Of a stretch of 64,000 nt of DNA, positions 53,728 to 62,811 are shown piece after piece (the stretch's first letter is position 1; every line of letters starts with the position of its first letter). The notes under the pieces are model-generated. The model made no database searches and had not been told where the DNA came from. It saw nothing but the letters and a program-made list of their open reading frames with translations. The DNA comes from OLB7 sp966250335 (lineage in GTDB: Bacteria; Bacteroidota; Ignavibacteria; OLB7). A program made the position numbers and the translations under genes. The stretch is from contig CBINGZ010000034.1 of the NCBI GenBank assembly GCA_966250335.1, positions 1 to 64,000 on the forward strand. Reading direction: 5' to 3'.

Positions 53728-56458
53728 CGTCAGGGGTTTTAAAGGTGATGCCGATCATGAACTGTCTGCCGGTCTTTTCGCTCTCGATCAGTTCTCCGTT
53801 CTCGATACGGATCTCGTACGGGGTGTCGAGCAGATTGGTGGCCTGTGCGAAGAGGGTGAACCCATACCCGAGGCGCTGCTCGGCCGAGAGATCGAGCGTC
53901 AGATAATTCGTCTGGATATAGTCGTGCCCCAGGTAGGGAGATACCTGCACGACACGCCGACCGGTGAAGACCGTGCTCGCCTGGATCATGGTGCCGGTCT
54001 CGCTCAACTTGTATCTGGCCGAGAGGTTTCCGACATGCCGTGACTGTCCCTCCAGTCCCCGTGTCTCGGAGACCCGTTCGGTCGTTTCCGTCAGGTGATT
54101 GAAGCGGATCTTGTCGCTGGTGATCGAGGAGAGGGTGAAGGTGTAGTTCCCGGCGACCGTGAAACCGGTCAGCAGCTCCCGCGAGCCCGCGAACTCGAAG
54201 CCGTAATTGATCGCCCTCCCCAGATTCATGGGGATCTGCGTCGGCAGCGAAGGGTTGCTGAGATCGAGCATGGTTTCGATCGGGTCCTGGATGTTCTTGA
54301 AGTATACTCCCGCGGCGAACTCCCACGGATTTTCCGGGGTCTGGTAGAGTTCGTATCGGAGGTCGATGTTCGTCGATCTTGAGCGCCTCAGGTTCGGATT
54401 CCCCTGTCTGCGTGAATCGCCCCCCACGTAATTGTAGGGGACCATCTCGAAGTAATCGGGACGGCTGAGCGATTGCCCGAGCGAGAGACGGAGATTGGAG
54501 AACCCGGTGAGCGCATAACGGAAATGAACGCTCGGCAGAATATCCATATAGTGCTTCTCCGCATGGATCTGCTCACGACGGGTGGCATCGTACGTGGAGT
54601 ATTCGCCGTCGGTCAACTCGATACGTGAGCCTGCCAGAATGTGCCAGGGACCGTTCGTCCATTCACCCTGGAGATATCCTTCAGCGATAGATTCCGACGC
54701 CGTGTAGTTGTTGTTCGAGTATTCCGGAGTCCCCCCCGCGTTCAGGACCTTGAACCGGAGATCGTCGATGCCGGTGTAGGGGGAGAGTTCGCCGGTCACC
54801 GAATCGACGATCGGGATGAACCTGTAGAAGTTCATGTAGTTGTCGCGGTACTTGAAGCGGACCAGTGTCCCCGTGGAGATTCTCACCCCCTGATCGGCCG
54901 GTCCGGTCCAGGCCAGATCGGCCCTGCCGAAGTAGTCACGGTCCCTGTTGCGCTGCCAGTCCCGATCCATCGTCTGAAAATATCGCTCCGAGACGACGCT
55001 GTCCCCTTCGAGAACATTGGTCGCGGTGATCTGGGTGCGATCCGGTTTGTACTGCTGCGCAAGAGACCATCCTCCGGTCCACCTCAGATCGAACTCGTCG
55101 AAGTGGTGACGACCGTTGAGATTTGCCGAGAGGATGCTGTGTCGCTGGAACACCGTCCGTTCCACCGTGGCGAGGGTGGGGAAGTAGATTGCGCCGGTAT
55201 CGCTCAGAAAGCGATACTCGCGGTTGTGTCGGAACATCCCTGTGAACGACGCCGCGATGCTGTTGTCGGGGTCCAGCACGTAATCGGTCTTCAGGTTCAA
55301 TCCGTATTTCGTCTTGCTGTGGGAGTGTACTCTCCACTCGGAATGAACGAAGTAGGTCTCGTTGTCGGCGTCGATCGCCTCGTAGTTGCGGAGGACCTCC
55401 GAGAGCTGATAATTCTGCCGCATGCTTGCTCCCACAAGCAGACCGAGCCGGTTCTCGAGAGTCCGGGTGCCCGCCGTGAATTCGATTGTCGCATCCGGGG
55501 GGGCGGTCGAGCTGAAGGCTTTCGTGTTGTCGAGCGGGAAGTCCGACGGGCTCGTCCGATATCCCCGGCCGAAACGCTCCAGTGGATCGTCGAGGACCGA
55601 ATCGGATCGAAATCCGATAAAGTCGTTCGCCGCAAGCATCGTCCCGTAGCCTGTTCCGACCCGCGCCCGTATGAACGGTTCGTTCGGGGCGCTCCGCATG
55701 ATGAAGTTCATCACCCCGCCGATCGCATCCCCTTCTTGGTCGGGAGTGGCGACCTTGGTGACTTCGATCCGTTCCAGCAGATCGGAGGGGATGAAGTCGA
55801 GATTGATGGAACGTGAGTTCTCCAGCGGGCTCGGGATCTTCACGCCGTCGACGAGCGCGGAGTTGTACCGTCCCGCCATCCCTCGGATGATCGCCTGGCG
55901 GGCCTCCCCGCGCACGCGATCGATCGCCACTCCCGGGATCCGCTTCACAGCCTCGGCGACCGAGGCATCGGGGGAACGCTGGATCGCCTCGGCGCTCAGG
56001 ACGTTCATCACCGTCGGTGAGTTCTGCTCCGTCTGCCGTGCCGCCGCGTCGGTCTCCGGTGAGCGACTGCCGGTCACCACCATTTCCGTTCCCTGCCTGA
56101 CGCTGACCGTCAGAGCCGCATCGAGGCGGATCGTCTCGTCGGCCGACGTCACGGTGACCCGGGTGGTATCGGGCTTGTATCCGACGCGCGTGAACTCGAC
56201 CGTGTGGGTTCCCACCGGGATATCGTTGATCCTGTAGTTGCCGGCGGGGTCGGCCGTTCCGCCGAGGCCGAGCGAGCGGATCGTCGCCACCGCGAACCCC
56301 ACCGGCTCTCCCGTCGCCCGGTCGGTGATACGCCCGGTGAGGGTCGCGGCGGCTCCCTGCTGAAGAGCCGCCATGAGCAGGGTCAGAAGAAGGGCGGGGA
56401 ATATCCCGCGGCTCCGTGATACGGGAGCTCCTTCCATGAATATCGGATGACTCATCAT
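53717..56458 (-). CDS. TonB-dependent outer-membrane receptor
   Basis: The 913-residue protein has a signal peptide (about 1-37), then a carboxypeptidase-regulatory-like domain at 39-125 (LTGRITDRATGEPVGFAVAT, GNYRINDIPVGTHTVEFTRV), a plug domain at about 145-260 (SVAEAVKRIPGVAIDRVRGE, IIRGMAGRYNSALVDGVKI, LERIEVTKVATPDQEGDAIG) and a long barrel ending in GRQFMIGITFKTPDDAP. It imports a bound ligand with energy from TonB-ExbBD; the substrate is not predictable from sequence. The start could also be ATG 56455. It overlaps the beta-helix lipoprotein gene downstream. Direct repeats about 170-260 bases upstream of the start may be regulatory sites. Confidence 0.93.
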   Translation of the reverse strand: MMSHPIFMEGAPVSRSRGIFPALLLTLLMAALQQGAAATLTGRITDRATGEPVGFAVATIRSLGLGGTADPAGNYRINDIPVGTHTVEFTRVGYKPDTTRVTVTSADETIRLDAALTVSVRQGTEMVVTGSRSPETDAAARQTEQNSPTVMNVLSAEAIQRSPDASVAEAVKRIPGVAIDRVRGEARQAIIRGMAGRYNSALVDGVKIPSPLENSRSINLDFIPSDLLERIEVTKVATPDQEGDAIGGVMNFIMRSAPNEPFIRARVGTGYGTMLAANDFIGFRSDSVLDDPLERFGRGYRTSPSDFPLDNTKAFSSTAPPDATIEFTAGTRTLENRLGLLVGASMRQNYQLSEVLRNYEAIDADNETYFVHSEWRVHSHSKTKYGLNLKTDYVLDPDNSIAASFTGMFRHNREYRFLSDTGAIYFPTLATVERTVFQRHSILSANLNGRHHFDEFDLRWTGGWSLAQQYKPDRTQITATNVLEGDSVVSERYFQTMDRDWQRNRDRDYFGRADLAWTGPADQGVRISTGTLVRFKYRDNYMNFYRFIPIVDSVTGELSPYTGIDDLRFKVLNAGGTPEYSNNNYTASESIAEGYLQGEWTNGPWHILAGSRIELTDGEYSTYDATRREQIHAEKHYMDILPSVHFRYALTGFSNLRLSLGQSLSRPDYFEMVPYNYVGGDSRRQGNPNLRRSRSTNIDLRYELYQTPENPWEFAAGVYFKNIQDPIETMLDLSNPSLPTQIPMNLGRAINYGFEFAGSRELLTGFTVAGNYTFTLSSITSDKIRFNHLTETTERVSETRGLEGQSRHVGNLSARYKLSETGTMIQASTVFTGRRVVQVSPYLGHDYIQTNYLTLDLSAEQRLGYGFTLFAQATNLLDTPYEIRIENGELIESEKTGRQFMIGITFKTPDDAP

Positions 56459-56869
56459 CTATCTGTTGGCTCTCTATGATGTCGATACGACTGGATTGCG
56501 CGCCCGATGTCGTGCGGATGATCGATATCCGAGCCTTCTCCGTTGCGAAGACTCCGAACCGATTCCGGCACGGCATGGGGAGACCTTACGGGATGGCGGA
56601 TCATCCGCGATTCCGAGCGATGCAGGTTCTTACGGGGATGTAAGTGGATGAGATGTACGGCCGCGCGGTGGGGACCGCGTGCGGGCTCGATCGGTCAGGG
56701 GTTCTTACGGGGATGTAAGAGGGCGCGATATGATGTTTCCGCAGGCAGGTGGGTCTGCATACGGTTCAATGCTTCGATCGGCCACTATAGACAGACCTGT
56801 ACGGGCGGGGGATGTCGCATCCCCGCCATTGCTGATACAAACGGTTGCATGCGGACCACGGCTCCCGGC
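56459..56869 (-). other. 411-base intergenic region before the TonB-receptor gene
   Basis: No gene is seen. It carries the direct repeats described separately and should hold the promoter of the TonB-receptor/lipoprotein pair. Confidence 0.5.
56625..56719. repeat. Pair of 20-bp direct repeats upstream of the TonB-receptor gene
   Basis: GGTTCTTACGGGGATGTAAG occurs at 56625-56644 and again, base for base, at 56700-56719, 75 bases apart start to start. Each copy contains the inverted repeat CTTAC/GTAAG, and a partial version (CCTTACGGGATG) lies at 56584. The shape fits operator sites, but a simple intergenic repeat is possible. Confidence 0.6.
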
Positions 56870-58996
56870 TTATTTCACGATCGTTCCGACGGCCACGGCA
56901 TCGCCGACAAGGGCGCGGATGAAATAGACTCCGCCGGGGAGGGAGGAGATATCGTACTCGAACATTCCGAACCCGGCTTCCCGCTCACCTGTCGCCACAA
57001 TCCCAACCTCCCGGCCCAGAAGGTCCGTAATACGCAGGTCGACCGGTGAACGCTCTTCAATGTTTACTCGAATCGCAATGCGATTCGATGCCGGGTTCGG
57101 CGCAACGGTCAGCGCAAGCTCGTCTCCCTGCGGCTTCGGGGCCTCTCCCGTTCCGGTGATCTCATCCTCTCCCAGATACAACCCTCCCTCCTCCGTTGCC
57201 AGGATCGCGCGCCCGCCGGGGAGGATGGTCAGAGCCTTCGGTGCGGGGTAGAGGATCTCCGAGTTCAGGTTGTGCCAGGTGACTCCGCCGTCGATCGATC
57301 GCCACACTTCGACCGATGTCATGAGGTACATCCTGTTCCGTGGGCCGACGACGATCGACCTGATCCCCATCCGATCGAACGGGGGGGCGTCGTCGCCGAT
57401 CACCTCCCGCCACGTATCGCCCCGGTCGGTGCTGACCATCATGAGAGCGGGGTCGTTGACAATAAGACGACCGGCTCCATCGGCCGTGAGACCGGTAAAG
57501 GAGGTCGGTAAGGAGGAGAGGGGAAAGTCGTCGGTCCGCTCCCAGCTTGCTCCCCGATCGGTGCTACGATAGAGGTAGTTCCTTCCGATATAGACTGTTC
57601 CGGCCGAGTCCACGGCCAGGAGGTCGGTGGCCTCGACTATTGCATCATTGATGTTCCAGGTGGCGCCGGCGTCGGTCGATGACGAGAATCTGCCGTGCTG
57701 ATGCAGCATATAGACGTCACGTCCCGGTCCCCCCACGATCGAATGGACGACAGGCGCACCGAAAGCGGATACCCGGGTCCATGTCGATCCCCCGTCATCG
57801 GAGCGAAACACTCCTGATATCCCGTCCGGCTCCGGGACTCCGATCAGAAGAATCGTCCCATCCTGTGTCGCCGCGATCTTATGCGGCCCGACCGGTGTTT
57901 CCTCCTTGTTCCATGTCGTTCCCTGGTCGGTGCTGCGGTAGATCTGGCTGTCGGCCACGGCCAGCACCACCCCTTTTGAGGAGTAGACGATCTGAGTGAA
58001 GTTGAGGGCGGCGATTCCGTGGCGATCCATTGCGCTCCAGGTCGTGCCGGTATCGAGCGATCTGTAGAGGGCATTACGTCCCCCCCGGTAGATGCCGCCG
58101 TCGCGGGTCGTGGCGAACGATACCTCATGAAGTTCAGGCCGGCCTTCTATCGGTTCCAGAGGTTTCCATGTATCGCCGTTGTCGGTCGATCTGAACGTGA
58201 TAGACCCGATAAGATAGATGTCGTCGAGATTGCCCGGCTTGAGACGTTGCTGCTTCTCGCGGTATGGGCCGTCGGGAAGTGTCGTCCATGTCACTCCTTT
58301 GTCGGTCGAGCGGTAGTAGGTCGTATAACCTGAGTTCATGTCATATCGCGAGATAAAGAGAACTCCTTCGGCCGTGACCGTCATGTCGCTGATCGGGAGG
58401 TCCCCCGGCACCGTGATCTCTTCCTTTGCGAAGTTCTTCTCCATATCGTACCGCGACGACCGAAGGTAGACCGTCCCCCGTGCGGCGAAGATCTGCCCGA
58501 CCTGGTAGGCGGGCGCCTCAGGAAGCTGATTCCAGGTGTCGCCGTCGTCGGTCGAGCGGAAGATCCCTGCCGTTCCCGATATGTAGATGTCTCCGTTGCT
58601 CTTGTCGAGCGCGATGTAGTGGTACTGCATCGATTCGTCGAATCCCGGGATCGACGGGAGTTGCGTCCAGTGCTCCCCGGCGTCGGTCGATCTGTGGATC
58701 TGGTTCGCGAAGATGACGACGACCACTCCTTCCGGCCCGGCGACCATCGCCTGGAATCCGAAGACCGACGTCTCCGGCGCCGGCGGCAGCCATGTCGTAC
58801 CACGATCCGTCGAGCGATAGATCCGTCCCCCCGCATACGTGTAGAGTCGTCCTTCCCCGTCGCTCGTCAGCAGGTAGACGGAACCGCCGTACGGGTTTCC
58901 GACAGGTTTCCAGAAGGAGGTCTGCGCATCGGTGGGGGCGACATGAAATGCCAGAAGAAGGGAAAGGGCGAACAGAAGGAGCGATGCGATTCTCAT
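56870..58996 (-). CDS. BNR-repeat (sialidase/sortilin-like) protein with T9SS sorting domain
   Basis: The start is set at ATG 58996, where a signal peptide begins (MRIASLLLFALSLLLAFHVA, cleaved near TDAQ); the 63 residues open upstream are not signal-like. The 708-residue product carries about twelve Asp-box repeats of the S-x-D-x-G-x-T-W type (RSTDRGTTW, RSTDDGDTW, RSTDKGVTW, RSTDQGTTW, VSTDRGDTW and others), which build multi-bladed propellers as in sortilin/VPS10 and photosystem-stability-like proteins. A T9SS type A sorting domain closes it (LTVAPNPASNRIAIRV ... LPGGVYFIRALVG). No sialidase catalytic residues are evident. It is expected at the cell surface; the role is unknown. Confidence 0.85.
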   Translation of the reverse strand: MRIASLLLFALSLLLAFHVAPTDAQTSFWKPVGNPYGGSVYLLTSDGEGRLYTYAGGRIYRSTDRGTTWLPPAPETSVFGFQAMVAGPEGVVVVIFANQIHRSTDAGEHWTQLPSIPGFDESMQYHYIALDKSNGDIYISGTAGIFRSTDDGDTWNQLPEAPAYQVGQIFAARGTVYLRSSRYDMEKNFAKEEITVPGDLPISDMTVTAEGVLFISRYDMNSGYTTYYRSTDKGVTWTTLPDGPYREKQQRLKPGNLDDIYLIGSITFRSTDNGDTWKPLEPIEGRPELHEVSFATTRDGGIYRGGRNALYRSLDTGTTWSAMDRHGIAALNFTQIVYSSKGVVLAVADSQIYRSTDQGTTWNKEETPVGPHKIAATQDGTILLIGVPEPDGISGVFRSDDGGSTWTRVSAFGAPVVHSIVGGPGRDVYMLHQHGRFSSSTDAGATWNINDAIVEATDLLAVDSAGTVYIGRNYLYRSTDRGASWERTDDFPLSSLPTSFTGLTADGAGRLIVNDPALMMVSTDRGDTWREVIGDDAPPFDRMGIRSIVVGPRNRMYLMTSVEVWRSIDGGVTWHNLNSEILYPAPKALTILPGGRAILATEEGGLYLGEDEITGTGEAPKPQGDELALTVAPNPASNRIAIRVNIEERSPVDLRITDLLGREVGIVATGEREAGFGMFEYDISSLPGGVYFIRALVGDAVAVGTIVK

Positions 58997-59041
58997 ACGG
59001 CAGGTCCAATTCTCGGTGATTCGAAACGAATGAACGAAAGC

Positions 59042-59073
59042 CGAACTTACCGAGCCGGTGCGGACGAACCAAG
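59042..59073 (-). promoter_or_regulatory. Candidate promoter of the BNR-repeat gene
   Basis: On the minus strand CTTG (59073-59070), a 20-base spacer and TAAGTTCG (59049-59042) fit the Bacteroidota consensus with one mismatch in each box. It would start transcription about 40 bases before the ATG. Confidence 0.35.
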
Positions 59074-59114
59074 GATATCTCTTCCCGAGCAAAGCATGGA
59101 GAGTGCGAGGAAGC

Positions 59115-59789
59115 TCACACCCCCCGCATATCGGGCTCCCAGATGAACTTATGCATCTGAAGCTGGAACCGCACGTCGAGCCCATCCTCCAGAATTCTCT
59201 TCACAAGCTCCACCGGCTCGATCGCTCCGAAGATGGGGGAGACCAGGACGGCGGCGACGCGGGAGGAGAGGTCGTATCGTCTGACGATATCCCTCATCCA
59301 TTCGTAGTCCTCGTGCGAGCCACAGACGAACTTCACCTCGTCCAGCTTCGTCAGCAGCTCGATGTTCTCCATCCTGTTCTTCTTCATCATGCCGGAGCTC
59401 GGGGTCTTCAGATCCATGATCCTGACGGTCCGGGGATCGCAGGTCGATATATCGATATGGCCCCCGGTCTCCACGGCGACCGTATAGCCGCGATCCAGAA
59501 GGAGCGTGATGAGAGGATGGACCTCCGGCTGCTCCAGCGGTTCGCCGCCGGTGAACTCGATGAACCGGGTCGGGTGCTTCTCGATCTCCGTGATGATCTC
59601 CTCGAAGCTCTTCCATTCCCCACCCGTGCGATGGTCGAGCGCATACGGAGTATCGCAGTAGGAACAGCGAAGTCCGCAGCCGTGCAGCCGCACGAAGGTG
59701 CAGGGGATGCCGGCGCGGACCCCTTCCCCCTGGATGGAGAAGAAGATCTCGCTCAGCTTGAGTGTTTCGGGACGAATCGGTGCAATCAT
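59115..59789 (-). CDS. queE: 7-carboxy-7-deazaguanine synthase
   Basis: The 224-residue radical-SAM enzyme makes 7-carboxy-7-deazaguanine from 6-carboxytetrahydropterin for queuosine biosynthesis. The cluster motif is CGLRCSYCDTPY: Cys38, Cys42 and Cys45, in the CX3CX2C spacing, binding the 4Fe-4S cluster. EIFFSIQGEGVRAGIPCTFV precedes it, then IEFTGGEPLEQPEVHPL and VAVETGGHID, all typical of QueE. It ends RFQLQMHKFIWEPDMRGV. No other queuosine gene lies in the window. It is the only gene between the cytochrome and BNR-repeat genes. Confidence 0.95.
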   Translation of the reverse strand: MIAPIRPETLKLSEIFFSIQGEGVRAGIPCTFVRLHGCGLRCSYCDTPYALDHRTGGEWKSFEEIITEIEKHPTRFIEFTGGEPLEQPEVHPLITLLLDRGYTVAVETGGHIDISTCDPRTVRIMDLKTPSSGMMKKNRMENIELLTKLDEVKFVCGSHEDYEWMRDIVRRYDLSSRVAAVLVSPIFGAIEPVELVKRILEDGLDVRFQLQMHKFIWEPDMRGV

Positions 59790-59830
59790 AGACGTAGGGC
59801 CCGGCCTTGTTGAATCGGGCTGAATAAGGA

Positions 59831-59861
59831 AGGACCGGGCGATGGAATATTGCCCGGTCCT
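59831..59861 (-). terminator. Terminator-like hairpin after the cytochrome gene
   Basis: AGGACCGGGC (59831-59840) pairs with GCCCGGTCCT (59852-59861) around an 11-nt loop; TCCTTATT follows on the minus strand. It lies 57 bases after the cytochrome stop. Confidence 0.6.
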
Positions 59862-59918
59862 GCAGTCGGAGCGATGAACGCCGCCGCGATCACGATCGGC
59901 GGAGTATCGGTTTGCGTT

Positions 59919-61181
59919 CTATCTGGATGCCGACGCGGGGGCCGCGGCCGGCGCGCGTCCCAGCTCGCGGACATATTCGGCAAGGGGAGCGTACTCCTCC
60001 TCCCTGATGACCCCGTGCCATGTCGGCATCTTCGTTCCCGGCATGAACTGCGACGGGTCGCGGATCCAGGCGATCAGCTGATCGTTGCTCCGATATTTCC
60101 TGTCGGCGCCCCGCAGGTCGCAGTTGCCGATTCCGGTGGTGCCGTGGCAGGAGTAGCAGGCATACTTGTAGTAGATCTCCTTGCCGGCCGCCGCTCCTCC
60201 GGCGGCTCCTCCCGCGTCGGCCGTCAGGACCTCCGATGCCTGCACCTTGTTTTTCCGCTTCGGCACGGTCTGGAGATAGGCGTAGATCGCCGAGACCTCG
60301 TGGTCGGTCAGCATCGAGTAGCGCTCCATCGGGTAGCGAAGCGGCGTGTTGTCGGGACGGAAGCCGTCGCGGAGCGCCCTGGAGAACTGCGCCTCGTTCC
60401 AGTTGCCGATGCCGGTCTCCGGATCGAGCGTGATGTTGCGTGAGTAGACCGCCTTGCGGTTCACATCGAGCAGCATGGTGCCGCCGCCGAGATATCCTTC
60501 GGACTGCTCCGGGACGTCGGCGTTGTTGGTCGCGAAATCGGCGGAATGGCACGCATAGCATTCCATCCGCGCCGTGACGAGATACTTCCCGAACGCGACC
60601 TTGTCGTTCGAATCGGGGGCCGTGATCCGTGTCTTGGGATAGGGACCGGGCTCGAACGCCACCAGACAGAGGAACTTGGAGAAGAAGGTGTAGTCCGATT
60701 CCCTGCTGTCGACGGCGGCCGGAGCGACCATCGGGTCGTTCGACCGCAGAAAGGCGATGACCGACTCAAGATCGTCGTCCGACATGTGGCGGAATCCCCC
60801 CATCACCGGCACGAACTCCCCGGTGCGGCGGATGCCGGTGCGGAGCAGGTAGGCGATTTCACCGTCGGTCCACTTGCCGATCCCCTTCACCGGATCGCGC
60901 GTGATGTTCCGGCTGTAGATGGTGCCGAAGAATTCCGGGAGGTCGTCCATATGCTTCCCGGAGAGGACCTGCGTGGTGGGGTCGAGATGGCAGCCCGCGC
61001 AGAGGACCGATGCGATCTTCCTGCCGTGTTCCACCCGCTCCGACGTCACCTCCACCTTCAGATCGACCTTCTCGGGCTCGTAGCTCGGGATCCCCCGAAT
61101 CAGAATGAAGAGGGCGAACCCGCCGGCGATGACGACGATCCCCCCGATGAGATAGAGAAGAATTTTGAGGAGTTTCTTCAT
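59919..61181 (-). CDS. Membrane-anchored triheme cytochrome c
   Basis: The 420-residue protein has an N-terminal transmembrane anchor at about 6-29 (KILLYLIGGIVVIAGGFALF) and three heme c sites: CAGCH (61-65), CYACH (208-212) and CYSCH (342-346). The first two modules resemble each other (TIYSRNITRDPVKGIGKWTD and VYSRNITLDPETGIGNWNEA), so they may stem from a duplication; the third is a short class I cytochrome domain joined by an alanine/glycine linker (ADAGGAAGGAAAGKE). Methionines in FMPGTKMP are axial ligand candidates. Electron transfer in the periplasm, docked to the inner membrane, is inferred; partner oxidase or dehydrogenase genes are not adjacent. Confidence 0.9.
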   Translation of the reverse strand: MKKLLKILLYLIGGIVVIAGGFALFILIRGIPSYEPEKVDLKVEVTSERVEHGRKIASVLCAGCHLDPTTQVLSGKHMDDLPEFFGTIYSRNITRDPVKGIGKWTDGEIAYLLRTGIRRTGEFVPVMGGFRHMSDDDLESVIAFLRSNDPMVAPAAVDSRESDYTFFSKFLCLVAFEPGPYPKTRITAPDSNDKVAFGKYLVTARMECYACHSADFATNNADVPEQSEGYLGGGTMLLDVNRKAVYSRNITLDPETGIGNWNEAQFSRALRDGFRPDNTPLRYPMERYSMLTDHEVSAIYAYLQTVPKRKNKVQASEVLTADAGGAAGGAAAGKEIYYKYACYSCHGTTGIGNCDLRGADRKYRSNDQLIAWIRDPSQFMPGTKMPTWHGVIREEEYAPLAEYVRELGRAPAAAPASASR

Positions 61182-61242
61182 GAGATCCGATCCGACGTTC
61201 AGACGTTATGGATGAGATCCGCCGGCCGCTGTGGAACCGTCC

Positions 61243-62268
61243 CTAGAACTGTTCCAGCAGTCGCAGATCGTTTTCGTACAGGAGGCGCAGGTCGTTCAGT
61301 CCGATCTTGAGCATCAGCGTCCGCTCGATTCCCATGCCGAAGGCGTAGCCGCTGTAGATCTCCGGGTCGATCCCGCAGTTCCGCAGCACGTTCGGGTGGA
61401 CCATGCCGCAGCCGAGGATCTCCAGCCAGCCGCTCTCCTTGCAGATCCGGCATCCTGCTCCCTTGCAGAGGAAGCAGGTGATATCCATCTCCGCCGAAGG
61501 CTCGGTGAAGGGGAAGAAGGAGGGACGGAAGCGGAACTTCACGTCGCGGCCGTAGTAGGCGCGGGCGAACTCGAAGAGGGTCCCCTTCAACTGCGCCATC
61601 GTCACCCCCTTGTCGATATACAACCCCTCGATCTGATAGAACTCGGCGCCGGCGCGTGCCGTGATCGTCTCGTTACGATAGACTCTTCCCGGCATGATCG
61701 CCCGGATCGGCGGCTTGCGCGACATCATCAGCCGTACCTGCACCGGGGAGGTATGGGTCCGGAGGAGCAGATCCTCACGTTCCCCCGCCTTCACGAAGAA
61801 GGTGTCCTGCATATCGCGGGCCGGGTGGTCCGCGGGGAAGTTGAGCGCTTCGAAGTTGTGATAATCATCCTCGACGTCGGGTCCGGAGGCGATCGTGAAG
61901 CCCATGCGCGTGAAGATCTCCTCGATCCGCCCCTTGGCGCGCATGATCGGGTGCTGATGCCCCGTGTAGAGGCGTCGCGGCGGCAGCGTCACGTCGTGGC
62001 GCGGGTCTGCCTGGGGAGCTCCGTCACGGGCGAATCGCTCCTGCGCCTCCGCGTGCGTGGTTTCGGCCAGCGTCCGAAGCTCGTTCAGCGCCTGTCCCAC
62101 CTCGCGCTTGAGTTCCTTCGGAACCTCGCGGAGCCTGTCGAAGAGGCCGGCGATGGTCCCTTTGCGGACAAGGTGCTTCAGACGGAAGGCTTCGGCCGCG
62201 GCGGCGGAGTCGATCGCCGCCAGGTCGGTTTCCACAACGGAACGGAGGGTTGAGATCTCGTCGAGCAT
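61243..62268 (-). CDS. pheS: Phenylalanine--tRNA ligase alpha subunit
   Basis: The 341-residue class II synthetase subunit charges tRNA-Phe together with PheT, which is not in the window. The start is ATG 62268 (MLDEISTLRSVVETDLAAID); upstream codons are not PheS-like. Motifs are HPIMRAKGRIEEIFTRMGF, GPDVEDDYHNFEALNFP, LLLRTHTSPVQVRLMMSRKP, RAIMPGRVYRNE (motif 2 region), FPFTEPSAEMDI and GYAFGMGIERTLMLKIGLND (motif 3). A four-cysteine patch, CFLCKGAGCRIC, may bind zinc. It is the last gene of the infC-rpmI-rplT-pheS cluster, set apart from rplT by 195 bases with a hairpin. Confidence 0.96.
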   Translation of the reverse strand: MLDEISTLRSVVETDLAAIDSAAAAEAFRLKHLVRKGTIAGLFDRLREVPKELKREVGQALNELRTLAETTHAEAQERFARDGAPQADPRHDVTLPPRRLYTGHQHPIMRAKGRIEEIFTRMGFTIASGPDVEDDYHNFEALNFPADHPARDMQDTFFVKAGEREDLLLRTHTSPVQVRLMMSRKPPIRAIMPGRVYRNETITARAGAEFYQIEGLYIDKGVTMAQLKGTLFEFARAYYGRDVKFRFRPSFFPFTEPSAEMDITCFLCKGAGCRICKESGWLEILGCGMVHPNVLRNCGIDPEIYSGYAFGMGIERTLMLKIGLNDLRLLYENDLRLLEQF

Positions 62269-62363
62269 GGGAGTTGGAAGCGTTACCGCGGCGGCGCTAT
62301 CGGGATCGGGCCGACCGCATGACTGTACGAAATTCATGAAGAAACGGATTCCCCAAACATACG

Positions 62364-62393
62364 AATCCCCTCTTCCACGGGGAAGAGGGGATT
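62364..62393 (-). terminator. Hairpin between rplT and pheS
   Basis: A perfect 13-bp stem (62364-62376 with 62381-62393) has a 4-nt loop, 70 bases after the rplT stop and about 95 before pheS. The minus-strand tail CGTATGTTTGG gives only a weak T-tract, so it may end rplT transcripts or attenuate pheS. Confidence 0.6.
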
Positions 62394-62463
62394 CCATTGT
62401 GATCGATCGGTGAGATCGAACTTCTCTATCGCTCGAAACGGAGCATGGGGCGCGGCCGGTCGG

Positions 62464-62811
62464 CTACGACTTCACATGCTCCACGATCGAGCGGAACATC
62501 TCCGGCTCGTTGACGGCGATTTCGGCAAGGACCTTCCGGTTGATGCCGAGACCCTTCTTGTTGAGCGCATCGATCAGGCGGCTGTACGTGGTGCCGTTCA
62601 GGCGGGCAGCCGCGTTGATGCGGACGATCCAGAGACGACGATAATTCCTCTTTTTCAGGCGGCGATCGCGATACGCATGGGAGAGTCCCTTCTCCACATG
62701 GTTCTTGGCGATCGTCCAGACGGCTGAGCGATCTCCCCAGTATCCTTTCGCGAGCTCTAATATGCGCCGGCGACGTTCACGCGAGGCGACTTTGTTTTTC
62801 GAACGTGGCAT
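62464..62811 (-). CDS. rplT: 50S ribosomal protein L20
   Basis: The 115-residue protein is full-length L20: MPRSKNKVASRERRRRILEL, then AKGYWGDRSAVWTIAKNHVE, YRDRRLKKRNYRRLWIVRIN and AARLNGTTYSRLIDALNKKG. L20 binds domains II of 23S rRNA early in 50S assembly and, in other bacteria, represses its own operon by binding the mRNA. It follows rpmI after a 186-base spacer, longer than usual, which may carry a control structure. Confidence 0.97.
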   Translation of the reverse strand: MPRSKNKVASRERRRRILELAKGYWGDRSAVWTIAKNHVEKGLSHAYRDRRLKKRNYRRLWIVRINAAARLNGTTYSRLIDALNKKGLGINRKVLAEIAVNEPEMFRSIVEHVKS

